From the NCBI GenBank assembly GCA_947650285.1, contig CANTFL010000378.1, positions 91,613 to 155,612 on the forward strand: a stretch of DNA of 64,000 nt. The letters run 5' to 3'. Both the position numbers and the translations under genes were made by a program. Shown piece by piece: positions 22,334 through 34,330 of this stretch (positions are counted from its first letter, which is position 1; the number at the start of each line of letters is the position of its first letter). Source of the DNA: Hyaloperonospora brassicae (Eukaryota; Oomycota; Peronosporomycetes; Peronosporales; Peronosporaceae). The notes below the pieces were generated by a model, which was not told the DNA's origin, did no database searches, and saw nothing but the letters and a program-made list of their open reading frames with translations.

Positions 22334-23661
22334 GTGCCGACGCAAACGTCGTCACGTATGCTGCCGACGCAAACGTCGTCACGTATGATGCCGATGTCGA
22401 TCAAGTCGACGTCGATGAAGAAGACCACCTCAATATTAGCGATGACGCTATTATTGATACAGATGATGATGACGATGCTGGTATTATCAGCATCGCCAAC
22501 GCCTATTTCAGTGAGGATGAAGACATACTCGCTGATGAACAGAAATAGGAAAATGATGAACAGAAATAGGAAAAGACTTTTTCTGCAGTTCGCACAAGGC
22601 GGACGGAACAACACAATGTCTCGTCAGCAAAAAGGTTTCTGCTGGCTCGATAAGCAGTGGTCCGTTTCGTGTAGGAATCCATCGCTCACGCGGTGGACCG
22701 GCAGAAACGGGAAGCTGTCAAGAATTGAAGGGCAAATTTCCTTTTATTTATTAAAGATGATTCAGTCTACTTTCTACGGTAAGCCCACCTAGACATGTAG
22801 TAATTAACGTGGGAAGCAGTAAACTACCGCCCAAGTACACCGGTCTCTTTCTTGCGTTGCGCCGTCAAGGCAACGAATACACGATCATGCTGCCACGTAG
22901 GATGAGAACGCATCCTACGTTTTACGTGAGGCGTCTCCACTCGTACTGTCAGTACGAGCTCTCATCCGACGGTCAAGGTAAACTCCAAGTTCAAGAATCT
23001 CCGTCGAATTATTGCGCTCGCCCCCTAGGCTATCAGTATGGATGCGCAGTGAAGAGACCCCTCCATGCAATTAAGAGATCTCCCTGCAAGGTGTCACCAG
23101 CTCTTCAATCAGGGGAAAAATCCTGCTCGACCTGGAGATGAGCGAGGGCATAATCAGCACGATCCTTCTCACGCTCAGCCTCACGATCCTAGCGGTATTT
23201 CCGCACAAAATCGGTCTGAGCGTAGCTTCTGTCTCGCTCGTGATACAAATCCTCGCGCAATTCAAAGATCGCGAGATCCATCTCATGTTGGCCGAGGTGG
23301 TTATTCGAACGACTTGGAGGAGGGTTTTCCTCCTCCTCCTCCTCCTCATATTTTGATGGACTCACACGGTGGTCAATGCTTCCTTGTGGAGCGTATCTTG
23401 AACGAACGTGACCATTCCGGATCAAGGACGACTTACCTCGTCCAATTGCGGGGGTATTCACTCTCGTGGAACAGCTGGGAGTTCCGCTCTCAGCTGATTA
23501 TGAATGTCCCCGGTCTCGTCGAACAGTACGACGAGACACATCCTTTGAGGATGAAGGGCCCTCGTCGGGCGAACGCCCGGCACGTTCGTAAAGGAATTGT
23601 AAAGCCTCAATCTATCTGCGCATCTCGGAAGAGATGCGCACCCTCCAATACGACCGATTAG
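22334..23661 (+). pseudogene. A2 integrase C-terminus and chromodomain
   Basis: After an Asp-rich stretch (DEEDHLNISDDAIIDTDDDD at about 22405-22470), 22809-23141 encodes KLPPKYTGLFLALRRQGNEY and TYVRRL-type residues of the integrase tail. 23065-23661 encodes the proline run and the chromodomain (FLVERILNERDHSGSRTTYL, SWNSWEF). It mirrors A1 2591-3444. Confidence 0.8.
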
Positions 23662-23909
23662 AGAGGAAGGCCTCCCTAAGGGTGCGAACAGAGTTGTCAA
23701 CACAACCCTGGCAGTTCTCTACCCACGAGAGATAAGGTAAATCTAACGTTCGAGACAATCGGTGCAATTTCAACCATGCGTCAGTTATCGACTTCTGCTC
23801 AAATCTATTGCGAGCTGAAATAAGTTTGCTTAGCTACGCACCACGACCAACAATTTCGATGCTGAAGGTAAACGAGTTCGAAGCTTGCAACGAAAATCTT
23901 CTTTTCAAT

Positions 23910-25811
23910 TGTGGTAGGTGTTGCAGTGGAGTGGTGATCACAAATTCCGTGTGACCCCGACTCTTCACCAGCACCCGGGCGACCGGCTAACGGAGGGGTA
24001 ATACGATTCCATGCTCTATGTTTTCTTGCGTACATTTTGCACCCGTCGGTGGGGCGTATTGCATTCTTGCAGGTGGACTCGCGTCAATGGAAAACTTGAC
24101 CGTGTTTGCGACGGGGTAGAGCTTTGATCTCGGTATAGATAATTTCACATCGCAATTGGGGTTGACATGATCTCGTGGAATTAGTCACGGGATCACTTGT
24201 ATACTTGTAAAGAGCTCGATATGAGCCACCCTGATCTGTAACAGATCGCCTTGGCCAAAGGTAAACCTTGATTCAAGAGCCTTGTGACCACTTGAGCCGT
24301 CTCGCGATCTTGAGTGCTCAACTACAAAGGGTTTCCTGCGTCCAGTCTCAGTTGGGGTGTTGATTGATACTTCTTGATCCCTAGCCAAACAATCCAGGGA
24401 TACCACTTGGTTAAAGTATGTAACTTTTTATTGACGTCGGGTGGCCAGAGATCTGAGGAGAAGTCGACACGTGTACTTTGAGTTAAGTTAAACCATATTG
24501 AATATTAACCAATCAAACACAACAACCCTATACCTATCCCAATGTCTTGGACACCGCTTGCCTCATGTTGCTCTCTCACGACGGCATCTACCTTGTACTT
24601 GTGTGGCACACACCCGATGTAACTTGACCGATTGCAGTCTCCCCTTCTGGTCGCCTGTCGTGATCCACACCAACCTGATCGCGATCACATACCTGATCAC
24701 TGATCACGATCACCTCCCTGATCGCTACCGCGTGGCTGATCCCAAGTCACGTGGTGTGTTACATACTTTTTCGATCGCGATCGCCTATCGTGGTCCACAA
24801 CAACCTGATCGCGATCACATCCCTCATCGCCGATCACCATCTCGGTCGCCTTGCTGACAGCTATTACATACCTGATCGCCGATCACGATCTCGATCACCT
24901 ACTCGATCTCGATCACCTCCTTGGTCACGATCGCCTTGCTGATCGCGGTTTCCTTCTTGATTGACTGATCGGCAGTGTAATCGTCCCCAAGCCAATAACC
25001 CCCCCCCTTCATGACTTGTAACCCTTCGCCCGACGTACTTTGATCCGATATCTCAGGTCCCATCCTGTCTAATCTGATATCTTATTCTATCTAACCGTCC
25101 GGTGGAAGCGATCCTACCAGTCGTGGTACCGGCGTTGTCAACCGTTGACTGACTCGATTATACCTGGAAATAAAGATATTTTTATATCGCGAGTTTATTT
25201 AGTAGCTTCACCACCTAATTAATGTCTTGCATCATGTTGTCTATCGCAGATACTCGAGTAGTGGATCGTGGGTAGTAAATCGCTCGGGTAGCGGATCGCT
25301 CGGTTCTTGGATAGCGGTATGTGGTACGTACCAAATGTGTGTTCACATAATCAAGCGGTACACACTTAGGATAGACCGTCGTCAACCGCCTCCGTCTTTA
25401 ATCGAGCATTCACGGTCGGATCACCGTCGCATCTAAAACTTCGCACGCTTTATGACTCAATCGTTCCGCATGATTCCATATTCACCCATAATCCATTGTT
25501 CGTAACTGTTACGTACTTCAGATGTTGATCAACTCTTGTGTAAGCCTGTCCTTGTAGCTTGGTGATCCAAGTCCTTAGCCGCGGATCGCGATCGGTCGAC
25601 CTTCGATCCATGACTAAACTCCTTCTTGACCGTGAGGTAAACCAGTCCGCATAACTTCAACAGTTGTTTTTCTGTCACTCAATTGTTTAATCCCATCACT
25701 CGTGACAACGGTCCCATCTCTGATTGAGCTCCACCAATCTAATTGATCTCGCACTTTGTGCAGATCGAAAAATCCAAACTTTCCATCATTTTTTCTGTTC
25801 GCTTCTCCACA
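23910..25811 (-). repeat. B2 3' LTR (1.9 kb)
   Basis: Bounded by TGTGG at 23910 and CCACA at 25807-25811. The part 24060-24500 matches the B5 LTR (58634-59968) in reverse, including the translated-alike block around 24185-24406. 24655-24960 is a GATC-rich degenerate repeat. 25590-25800 matches the start of the B3 LTR. It is about 700 bp longer than other family B LTRs, with the extra length in the middle (about 25000-25590). Confidence 0.75.
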
Positions 25812-28271
25812 ATCGTCCCCTGCACAGGCTATCGACATATAGTGTCGATTGACTGTGCAACCACAACGTTCATACAACCTGCATCATCTGCATCTTCCAT
25901 CTCGCCTGCATCTCCCACTCCCGCTTCGGGCATTGGTCACCCGATCCTACCTTTTCCCTCACCGCCGGTTTCGTCAAATTGAAAGCGTACGGTTTTTCCT
26001 CGACATGGGTGAGCACTACTTCCTTGGTGGATAGGGAGTCCTGAAAGGCGAGTATAGCGGGTTATTAGGATAAACTGGACCTTAAAGAACCGGTTGTGAG
26101 AGATAGCCACTCCTTGGATGAATCATGTCAAGGTCAGTAGCTGCATATCGACCGGCTCCAGGCAAATTTACGATCATACATGGAGATGACCCCGCGCTTA
26201 CCAGCGTATGTCCAAAATTGTTATGTGGAGCTCTGAAGAGATCACCAGGAGTTGATCCAGAGATCCGCGGAATTCTGGACGAAGCTGGGATGACGCGCGG
26301 GCCAAATAGTGAGATCAAGAAGTTGAAGACTGCGATCTTTCTAGCCAAGACGTCCTTACAACGTGAAAGGATTGGTGAAATTCGCGAATCGGCTTCCGCT
26401 TAACAGCGAGATGAGTCGCTAACTTTGCGTCTGACTGCCGCGGAACAAAACTCGGGCGGCGATATTCAAGCTGCAAAGGCCAATTCGTTTAATTATAATA
26501 AGCTATTCAGCAAGGCCGATAAGAATCTTGGAGTGTCCAAAACGGGATTGGAAGGCTAATTAAAGTCTTACCCAAGGCCACCTTCGCGGACATGTTAGCG
26601 CTGCAGCGGACCTGCATCGGATGAGATTGGACCGCGCGTTTCAAGAAATCATGGTGGATCGCCTTCGCATTAAAGTCTTCGACTGGGAACATACGTGTAT
26701 CTCGACTCTCCGCGATCGCGACGTATTTGGACCCACTTGGCTTAGTTGGCTTCTGGATCCCTCCGCAATTCTTTGAGGGTCCCGTCTGCTGCTTCTGCTA
26801 ACCCACCGACCGGCAAATAATTCATATCCCCGGAACCCAATCTACCGATCTAGCATCCCCGCGCAGAGAATATGACGCGATATGGAGCGAAATAGGTGGG
26901 CACCGCCTCTGTCAAGTGGGACAATGAGGCCCTGCGATCCACTGAGCTTGTTCAATCTACCGAATCGTCTGAATTCACTAGAACACTGTGTCTCTGCGCG
27001 ATCTTCATAATCAGGTTGCTCTGACGAGTCTAAAGCCCCGTCAAGATCTGCACCGACTTCGTCAATCCAAGGCACCGCGGGTAAAACGCGATCCGCCTCC
27101 CGAGCTGGAAGCAAGCGAGCACAGAAGATTCCGTCTAACAATCTGCCTCTCTCCGATACCAAGCCATCCGAATCTTCTGAAGAGGACGCAGTGGCTATAT
27201 ATTCCTGATTGCGTACTTCGTTGCGGCGCCGTGGATCATCGAGCAATGCTCCGCCTTCTGCCGGATCGATGCCTGCCCCATCCTCGTGGGTTCTTCCAAT
27301 CTTAAATCTGGCTCGCCCACACAATCGAGTGGGTCTGCACCGCCTGAGAAGCGATCAGTCTCTAAGGTGTATTTCTTTGGCAAAGCATCAAGCGACTCTG
27401 AAGGATCGGTCAGCATGACCAGCGGTGCGCGGAATCCCTAGAATGCCCTGCTTTTGCCCGCTGAGTACGAATGTTTGGTCCCGACTCGGGTACCCCGCGC
27501 TGAACGGTTTCCCGGATACCGCGATTGGGTCCCCTAGTCCCACCACCACGTAGACCCGTGGTCGCCCATCGTGTCATGTTGACCCTCGTGGCAGAGCAGC
27601 ATGTGGATTTCCTGTTCAAGCATCTGACACGGTCGAAAGTTTACATCTTCCCCTCACCCACAGCGTCTCGATCCAATGATGCTCCGCCTGGATCCGAGTG
27701 GTTTCCCCGGTGGGCACCTCGGTACAAGTGTTATCGCTCTATTAGCAAGATCTTTGGAACCGCTATCCGAGCAAACTTACACCGGTAACGTTTTGAGCGA
27801 CTTTGGCTTGCTGAGTTGTCGACCCATGTATTGCTTGGCTTGCTGAGTTGTCGACCCATGTATCGAGATCCGAGACCCGGCACCTTCGGGCTCTGTGGGA
27901 AGCGATCCATGTCTTATACATGGTAATCGAGCAACGCGATCGCAATCTGGAGCTGTCGCAGCTTTACATGAAGTGCAAACAACGGCGATCGCGATTCTGA
28001 GCCCGGTAAAAATGTGTTGCTTTTTATCCTTCAGGGAATGATCGACGTATATTTCGATATGGACTTGTTCCTGGCCCATTTTATGCACTTTATGTCGCCT
28101 GTCGAGATAAGTCCATGGTGTGGTATGTGATCACGAGATTTAACCGTGGCGTTAGGACGCGGGAGCCCACAGATTGCAGTAATCAGTTATGTCCGAGAAG
28201 GAATCCAATAAGAAGAATACTGGCTTGAGTGGGTGGCTCGCGATTCGGATACGATCTCGAGAACTCTATCT
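25812..28271 (+). pseudogene. B2 antisense reading frame remnant
   Basis: Plus-strand frame opposite to B2, homologous to the B4 antisense frame. Clear blocks: 27478-27790 gives PGYRDWVP, then after a frameshift VAEQHVDFLFKHLTRSKVYI and FPSP, against B4 PGYQDRVP, VAEMDIDFLYRHLSRPKGYV and FPT. About 27930-28090 gives IEQRDRNLEL and LLFILQGMIDVYFDMDLFL, against IEQRASDPEL and LRFILQGMIVGHCKLDILL. The last part before B3 (EYWLEWVARDS) corresponds to the B4 C-terminus. Many stops. No known domain recognised; the N-terminal half is mostly unalignable by eye. Confidence 0.6.
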
Positions 28272-29424
28272 TGTGGAAAACGCAGGTGAAGAATAATGAA
28301 AGTGTGGATCGTGCAAACCGCATTGAGTACGAAATCAATTTGAGTGGTGAAGCACGCTCGGAGATGGGCCGTTGGTACGAATGATGGTATCAAACGACTG
28401 AGTGAGTAGACGACTGTTAAAGTTATGCGATTTGATCTATTCAACGGGCGAGAAGGAGTATAGTCAAGGATCGATAATTGACCGATCGTGACACGCGATC
28501 AAGGTCTCAGAAGTGACGGCGATCCGACTGTGGATGCCCGATCAAAGACGCAACCGATTGACCACGATCCATCCTGGGTATGTACCGCTGGTTGGTGTGG
28601 ACACATCATTCGCTTGGACGCATAATAATTGATGTCGATCCCATAAATGGTGTGCATCACATACCACGATCCACTACCCCGCCCTCCACTATACTTCGAT
28701 TCACTACGCCGCGGTCCACTGCCCCGCTATCCACTACCCCGCGATTCACCACGTAGTGTCTGATGTAGACCAAAGGATGCAAGAAGTGAGTCACATATAC
28801 AGGCGATACGCAACAGAGATCTAGAGAACAGATAGGCATAGACTTAGAATTTAAATTTGGTTGGTTGACATTAAACAGAATTAAATTCGCTACGAAAGAC
28901 ACGCGTCGACTTCTCCCGGGCAGTAACTTTGGCCTCCCGTTGAACAGAGAGTGACCCACGTCTCTGCAAGCTTTGCCACTGTATTATTTGGACGGGCGGA
29001 ACATCAGTTCTCACCCCCTCTCCCCAACTGCGATAGGATGCAGTAGACCTTACGGTTTAGATTCAAGATCGCGAGACGGCTCAAGTGGTCAGAAGGCTCG
29101 CGTATCAAGCATCAACCCTGGCAAATGCGACTCTGGGAGAGCGACCAAGTATACACGCGATCGAGTGAAGAGTTTCCACTCGATCCATACCCACATTTGA
29201 CCGGGTGAAGCATTTCCACCCGATCAACACCTATCCCCAAAACAATCAAGTTCAGCTTCAGCTCAAGTCCACCAAGAAGCGCGCAACCCGCCCCACCGAC
29301 GGGTACACAAGGTGAGCAAGAAGAAACAGAGGACGGAATAGGGGTACCACCTCCGTTAGTCGGTCGTCTGTGCGCCAGTGGAGTGTCGGGATCACAAGGA
29401 ATTTGTGATCACCAATACACCACA
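28272..29424 (+). repeat. B3 5' LTR
   Basis: 1153 bp, TGTGGAAAACGC...ACACCACA. It aligns with 1029-2195 throughout and with the B5 and B4 LTRs in the last ~250 bp (the CGCCCCACCGACGGGTAC-like segment and CTCCGTTAGTCGGTCG). The end is fixed by the PBS one base later. Confidence 0.85.
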
Positions 29425-29425
29425 A

Positions 29426-29449
29426 TGGTGCACGTGCCCCGATTCGAAC
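29426..29449 (+). other. B3 primer-binding site (tRNA 3' end complement, 24 nt)
   Basis: Starts TGG one base after the LTR. Its reverse complement ends in CCA and contains GTTCGAAT exactly 23 nt from the 3' end to T54, which is where the invariant T-loop of a tRNA belongs, with a GGGG T-stem strand and an acceptor strand CACGTGC. So the match covers tRNA positions 76 to 53. The tRNA would begin GCACGTG; the isoacceptor is not assigned. B4 (minus, about 47397-47384) and B5 (59971-59984) keep only the first ~14 positions with a few transitions. Confidence 0.65.
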
Positions 29450-29457
29450 CAGTGATT

Positions 29458-30413
29458 TCACCGTGAGTCCCTGAGAGAAGAAGTCAAGACCAAGACTGAA
29501 CCTGGGATAGGAGCGCCAACGAAAGATGGACTTTCGCAGACGCGTGAGAATGAAGGATCTCTAGATCGTAAAAGCTTTGGGAGAGGCTTTGACGATGATA
29601 AAAGAAAAGAGGCAGATCGGGTGCACGATCTAAACGAAAAAAAACAACCTCCTCCTAAATTCTTTCTGGGGGCCACCGTGGATCGCGCTGCAAAGCACGA
29701 TCTGCAAGATGGAAATCATAGGGGAATTCCCATAAGATTTTTATTTGTGTCGGAGGAACCATCAGACAGGATGAAGAAAGAAGCAAGTAGTTTGGACGAC
29801 TTTAAGAATCTGGCCGCGGTGAAACAAGATCGAAACGTTTACAAAAACAAGCACGCCGAATGAAAATTCAAGAAGGAAGAGATGGATATAGACTCTAAGT
29901 CAGTGGATAGCGAAGTGAAGATTGAAGATTGGCGATTCGACGAAAGCAGCCGGGAGTACCATACAAAGAATCTGAAAAAGCTGTTGTCAAGTGACCCTGT
30001 GCTGAAGACGATCAAGCCAAAGCTGATCGGATCGCTGCGCGGACCGATATCAGCGCCCAAACCAACTCCCAACATGTTGGAGGCGCTCCAACGTCTAATT
30101 AATCTACTAACGGAGGGCGGGGCTCATTGCTGGAACGTTCAATGACCAAACGCTACTAGAGTGAAACCACGACCGAGTTATTGCCGCAGGACAGTCGCTG
30201 TTTAAGACGATGAGCCCGCTCATAGACGTACGCAACCCCGAAGACAACCCGACCTCGCCGATCGGCACCACGGATCGACAGATCGCGTCGCGGGTTACGA
30301 TGGATCAAATTCTCACACAGATGAACGACTTATTGAGGGGAAAACACACTGGATCGTCCTGTCATGTTTCAGCGGAGTCAGAAGAGGAATCGAACGATTC
30401 AGTCGAGAACTAA
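29458..30413 (+). pseudogene. B3 gag N-terminal region
   Basis: Pieces in shifting frames match the B4 gag N-terminus: PPPKFFLGATVDRAAKHDLQ at about 29646-29705 (B4 [20 protein letters not shown]); 29882-30145 with [20 protein letters not shown] and SLRGPISAPKPTPN (B4 [27 protein letters not shown]). The region is charged and Lys/Glu-rich, unlike typical short Gypsy gags, and precedes the capsid domain by about 500 bp. Broken by stops. Confidence 0.65.
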
Positions 30414-30788
30414 CGGATGTCGCTAGGACCAAAAGGCGCGGATCCATTGCGGAAGAAATTTGGACGGAATGAGACAGAGGCGCAGGCAGAAAAGCCTTAG
30501 ACGACGAAGTTCATGAACATGGCGAATCAGATCAGGTGAAGCTCTAATTTCGAGCAGCCGTAAAGAAACATGAGCTAGAACAAGCTTGTATGAATGGTAC
30601 GTGATCGGCCATTTACCAACCTAAACCGGAGATGGATATGACAGATATGGACATGGAGTCGGTTGGATCTCGTCTTTGTAGATCGCACGACCACGATCGT
30701 GCATCCGTGACCAAGGTAATAAGATAGTACTACATGCGGCAACGGCGGGGCGTCGGATGGTGGTGGGCTCTCGAATCAAAGGATTCGG

Positions 30789-31740
30789 ATGTCTGCCATG
30801 GGCGGAATGAAAGAGTTCTCCGGACGAGAAACGAATGAAACACGATCCAGAAACTGGATAGGTAAGGCGAAGCTAGCGTTCCTACGGGATCAAGCACCTG
30901 ATGCGAAAAAGTGTCTAGTGTTCAGCGATTTTCTTACGGGGCCGGCGCGTGACTGGTATATCCAGCTCAGTCGCTCGACGAGGACATCGTGGAAGGCACT
31001 TCTAGAAGACTCTATGGCCAAATTTGGAGTGAAGAATGGCGTATCGGTTGGGAGACTCTACTACCAAGATCGTAAGCGATCGAACGAGACTCCATTGAAG
31101 GACTTGTACCGTCTGAATGTGGCTGCGATCCGAGCGAAGACCCCGATACGAGATGGACCGTCCGCTATCCGCAAGGAACATGCATATCATTACATTGACA
31201 CCCTGGACGATCGCGATCTGGCGGAAATGTTGACAATTTTACGCCTTGGAGATGTAGACGATCATAAAGAAACTCTGCAAGAGTGCGAAATCATTTGAGT
31301 CCGAGAAGCTCACGGTTCTATGGGATCGAATGAATTTCGGCATCGTCTTACGTCACCGGCGGTCCAAATTCCAGCGAAACCAGCCGGGGCTGTGATAACG
31401 ATACACGTGAAAGTGAGAGCAGTGGATCAGAAGTCGACTCAGGCGGATCGGATAATGATTCGGATCCACGTAATGTGTACATGGCTGCAGCTGCGCATCG
31501 CGCTCAGAAGCCAGGAGACCTGATCGTTTAAAATGAGAGGTTCGATCAAGAGAGGCACTACGATTGTGAAAATTCCAAAACAGTATGCATCACATATGGT
31601 CGAAGAGACATGACGATCGTGGGTGTCAAAAGCGACTAAAGTGTCAGAAATGCGGACGTAGGGGTCATCCTGTGGAAAAATGTTACCACGTGTGTTCCGT
31701 ATGCAAGAACCTTCACGATGAAGGAAAGTGCCCGATGGAA
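30789..31740 (+). pseudogene. B3 gag capsid and zinc knuckle
   Basis: 30789-31298 is an open 169-codon capsid stretch of the retrotransposon gag family: WIGKAKLAFLRDQAPDAKK, GPARDWYIQLSRSTRTSWKA, YYQDRKRSNETPLKDLYRLN and DTLDDRDLAEMLTIL. About 31620-31740 in another frame gives LKCQKCGRRGHPVEKCYHVC, an intact CX2CX4HX4C knuckle, then SVCKNLHDEGKCPME. Gag forms the particle and packages RNA. A stop (TGA after ECEII) separates the two parts. Confidence 0.8.
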
Positions 31741-32099
31741 TAGTTTTATAACATGGTCTGCCAGTGGTACCTTCCTACCAAGCATGCAGAGATATTGCCG
31801 GAACAAGCCGAGAAAATGCCAAAGCAGTACGCTCGCTATGTTGTAACCTGGTAAGAGCCGAGCGTTCTAGGTTCTGCATATATCCATTTGTGAAAAGGAA
31901 GTGGGTCGAAGGAAGAGCAGACCAGCAGGATGATCTACATAATACGTGTGATTCTCCAAAATGTCTGCTTTTCGTTTAGAGTGATAAAAGGCATGATGAA
32001 TATGCCCGATTGCCTACCAATAGAAACTTGTCTTAGCGCCGGGCGAATCGAAAGATTGTTGAAAATACCATACACTATGGAAATTATTCAAGCAAGCTA

Positions 32100-32760
32100 A
32101 TGTAATTGAGAGAGATCACAACGAAAAGATCATAATGCTACTGGACTCAGGAGCTGAGATCTCGATCGTGGACACTGCCTTTGCTCGTAAGGTAGGATGA
32201 GTCATCGACGAGAATCAAAAACAAGAGTGTGTGGGTAAGGGCGAAAACACGTTCATGACCGAAGGACGTACAAAGATCACGATCACTCCCAACGGATCAC
32301 TGGTGTACTATTTTGATACTTGGGTGGGTGATCAAGTCGGTCAAGAAGCGATCCTGGGTATGGGTTTCATGGTGCCCGCAGGTATACGTCTAGGTTTAGC
32401 GGATGGGACGCTCGTATTGCCAGATGAAGTGAGAATTCATCCAGCAGGACGTAGACCTCTGTACGGCTCGTCCATGCAACCGATCGTGGTCCCAGAACAG
32501 TACGTGGTTCTACCGGTCGGCAGGTTGACAGAGATTTGATTAATAATATCCTTCTCAACGCCAAGCTGTGGGTGATACGCGATCCAACATGTGTACCCAC
32601 CGTAACCACCGGGATGGATCGGATCAAGTACTTAAATCTGAAAAATCTCGGCGATAAAGAAATCACCCACGATCGCGGACCGGCTTTAGGCTGGGTTATG
32701 GCTGCCAATATGGTGCCTGGATACTCAGGATACGTCTTGGTATGATCGCGAGGATACAAC
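32100..32760 (+). pseudogene. B3 aspartic protease and downstream segment
   Basis: Frame from about 32100 gives IMLLDSGAEISIVDTAFARK (retropepsin DSGA catalytic motif at about 32143), then a TGA, then 32231-32539 with YYFDTWVGDQVGQEAILGMG, the second conserved ILGM block, and MVPAGIRLGLADG. This would cleave the gag-pol polyprotein. 32536-32745 continues as AKLWVIRDPTCVPTVTTGMD. Stops at the frame junctions. Confidence 0.8.
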
Positions 32761-33008
32761 GAGTGGCAGACTCTAGCATTTAAAGCAACGACAGAAAAAG
32801 AGGAAGAACTGTCACCCGAATAAGCTGGTCTGCTTTTGTATTACCACCATACCCTACGCCACAGAAGATTGATGCCGACCGAAAGAGATTAATGGAGCAT
32901 CGAACGCCCCGATCTGAGACGAGGAAGATGTTACACGTTTGGAGCCACTAACACGTGTCGTTAACACGATAGGAGAAGGGCGGAGGCGATCGAACACCCG
33001 AACGGCCG

Positions 33009-34330
33009 ATGGAAGGAGGTGAAACAAATGAGGACAGGGATACCGATCGATCACATGACGGATCGCGTGACGTGATCGAAGACCTACAAAAAACACATCG
33101 ATTAACAAGCGTACCTCCTGTGATTAACATGATTCAAGAACAAAAGACGAACGATAGAGCAGGCGATCAGTCCAAGAAAGAGGCCGGACATTCGGCAGCA
33201 GTAATGACTGATGAAGAGCCATGTCCGGAAGATTGCCGAGTCGAGAAAGAGACGGAGGTCTCTACCCATCGTCATGGAAGTGGGGAATTGAACGCTGAAG
33301 ATGTGGACCAACACATGGCGGTATTGCCTGAAATTGTTATGCTCACCTTCGAAGGTACGATCGACGATATTGAGTTAGGCGATCCAGAATTACCACTGAC
33401 TGATGACGATGAACGATTGGGACAACTGATCTGGAGAAACAAGCACCTTCTGATTGATAAAGGGATCACCCTTCCCCCAGTCGCACGAGGGAAGATATGC
33501 GATACTAAGGTGGGAGAAGCGAGCCCGATCGCGCAGAGAGTACGGCCAGTAGCGCCCAAGTTTCGTGAAAATTAGCGGGTTTGATCAAAGGGCTGCTATC
33601 AGTCAATATTATTCGACCTTTCACATCACCATGGGCTTCGCCGATCGTCGTTATTATCAAAAAGAATGGCGAGGACATTCGACTGTGTATCGCCGATCGA
33701 CGGGTAAATCATCTACCAAGTCTGATGGTATATCCAATTCCGTTGATCGGTGAACTTTTACAAGACATGGACAAAGCGCTGTAGTATTGTTCACTGGATA
33801 TGGTAAGCGGGTTTTGGGTAGTGGAGATGACAGAGCGAGCTAGAAGTAATTCTGCATTCATTACGCCATCAAGCTTGTTTGAATGGCTACGTATACTATT
33901 TGGGTCAAAGAATGTTCCGCAGATTTGCCAACGCCTGATCGACAATGCATTGTATGGCTATTTGAAGACCGGTGCTGATCCGGACGCCTCCTCTATGGAA
34001 TCATCCAGACAGATCGACCTGTTCACGGAAATGAAATCGGACACCAGTCAAACATCTTCTGTGCTAGGTCGAAGATCGCACACCGATGATATACAATTCC
34101 AGCTACATAGTATACTGATCTGTATGAAAGAGTAGAAGGATTGCTACGTGTATGCGACAAGAAGAATTTGTCGATCAGCCTGACCAAACATTTTTAGGGA
34201 CGGCGAATGGTGGATTATCTCGGTCATCAAGTATTGCTCGCTGGATCGGAAGCCCACCCGAAAGAAAGTCGGATCGCTGGTCAACATTTTGTTTCCACGA
34301 ACGCCGCGGCCAATGCAGTCGTTTCTGGGT
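33009..34330 (+). pseudogene. B3 linker and reverse transcriptase
   Basis: 33009-33575 encodes an acidic linker ending DDDERLGQLIWRNKHLLIDK and RVRPVAPKFREN at the RT entry. 33581-33784 gives LLSVNIIRPFTSPWASPIVV and IRLCIADRRVN. 33800-34135 gives MVSGFWVVEMTERARSNSAF, FEWLRILFGSKNVPQICQR and RRSHTDDIQFQ. The YxDD motif has become HTDD, and stops occur at REN, L-stop-YCS and after CMKE, so RT is dead. Confidence 0.8.

Larger units (their letters stand above)
16991..23909 (+). mobile_element. Ty3/Gypsy chromovirus A2 (family A), degenerate and truncated by B2
   Basis: Plus-strand family A element. The 5' LTR is 16991-17421 and the internal region runs through gag, protease, RT, RNase H, integrase and chromodomain until B2 interrupts its antisense/3' region at 23909. 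Its own 3' LTR is absent from the window. Its LTR is closer to the A3 LTR than to that of A1, yet 19046-24056 is almost identical to A1 2196-7205 in inverted orientation. No functional frame survives. Confidence 0.88.
19046..24056. repeat. Right arm of ~5.0 kb near-identical inverted repeat
   Basis: Partner of 2196-7205. It spans A2 protease through chromodomain, the antisense segment, and the first ~147 bp of the B2 LTR. Beyond 24056 the B2 LTR continues uninterrupted as B5-like LTR sequence, so the right copy looks like the donor and the left copy the patched recipient. Confidence 0.9.
23910..28271 (-). mobile_element. Ty3/Gypsy B2 (family B), 3' part only
   Basis: Minus-strand family B element inserted in the 3' part of A2. 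Its 3' LTR is 23910-25811 (TGTGG...CCACA). The internal sequence 25812-28271 corresponds to the antisense-frame region of B4 (36323-38930). At 28271 it is interrupted by the 5' LTR of B3, so its pol, gag and 5' LTR should lie beyond the window. Flank at the A2 junction is TCAAT. Confidence 0.8.

Noticed and set aside
24655..24960. Replication origin or bacterial-type Dam-rich locus because of GATC clusters
   Set aside because: It lies inside a retrotransposon LTR, and equivalent arrays occur at the same LTR position in other family B copies.
29400..29460. Possible minus-strand tRNA gene, because of the T-arm-like sequence
   Set aside because: Only the 3' 24 nt fit a tRNA. The sequence further along gives no anticodon, D-arm or acceptor partner, and the position right after the LTR fits a primer-binding site.
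29420..29460. Reading ATGGTGCACG at 29425 as the gag start
   Set aside because: B4 and B5 have an ATG at or near the same place in gag-like context, but in B3 the frame hits a stop within about 15 codons and the bases are better explained as primer-binding site.
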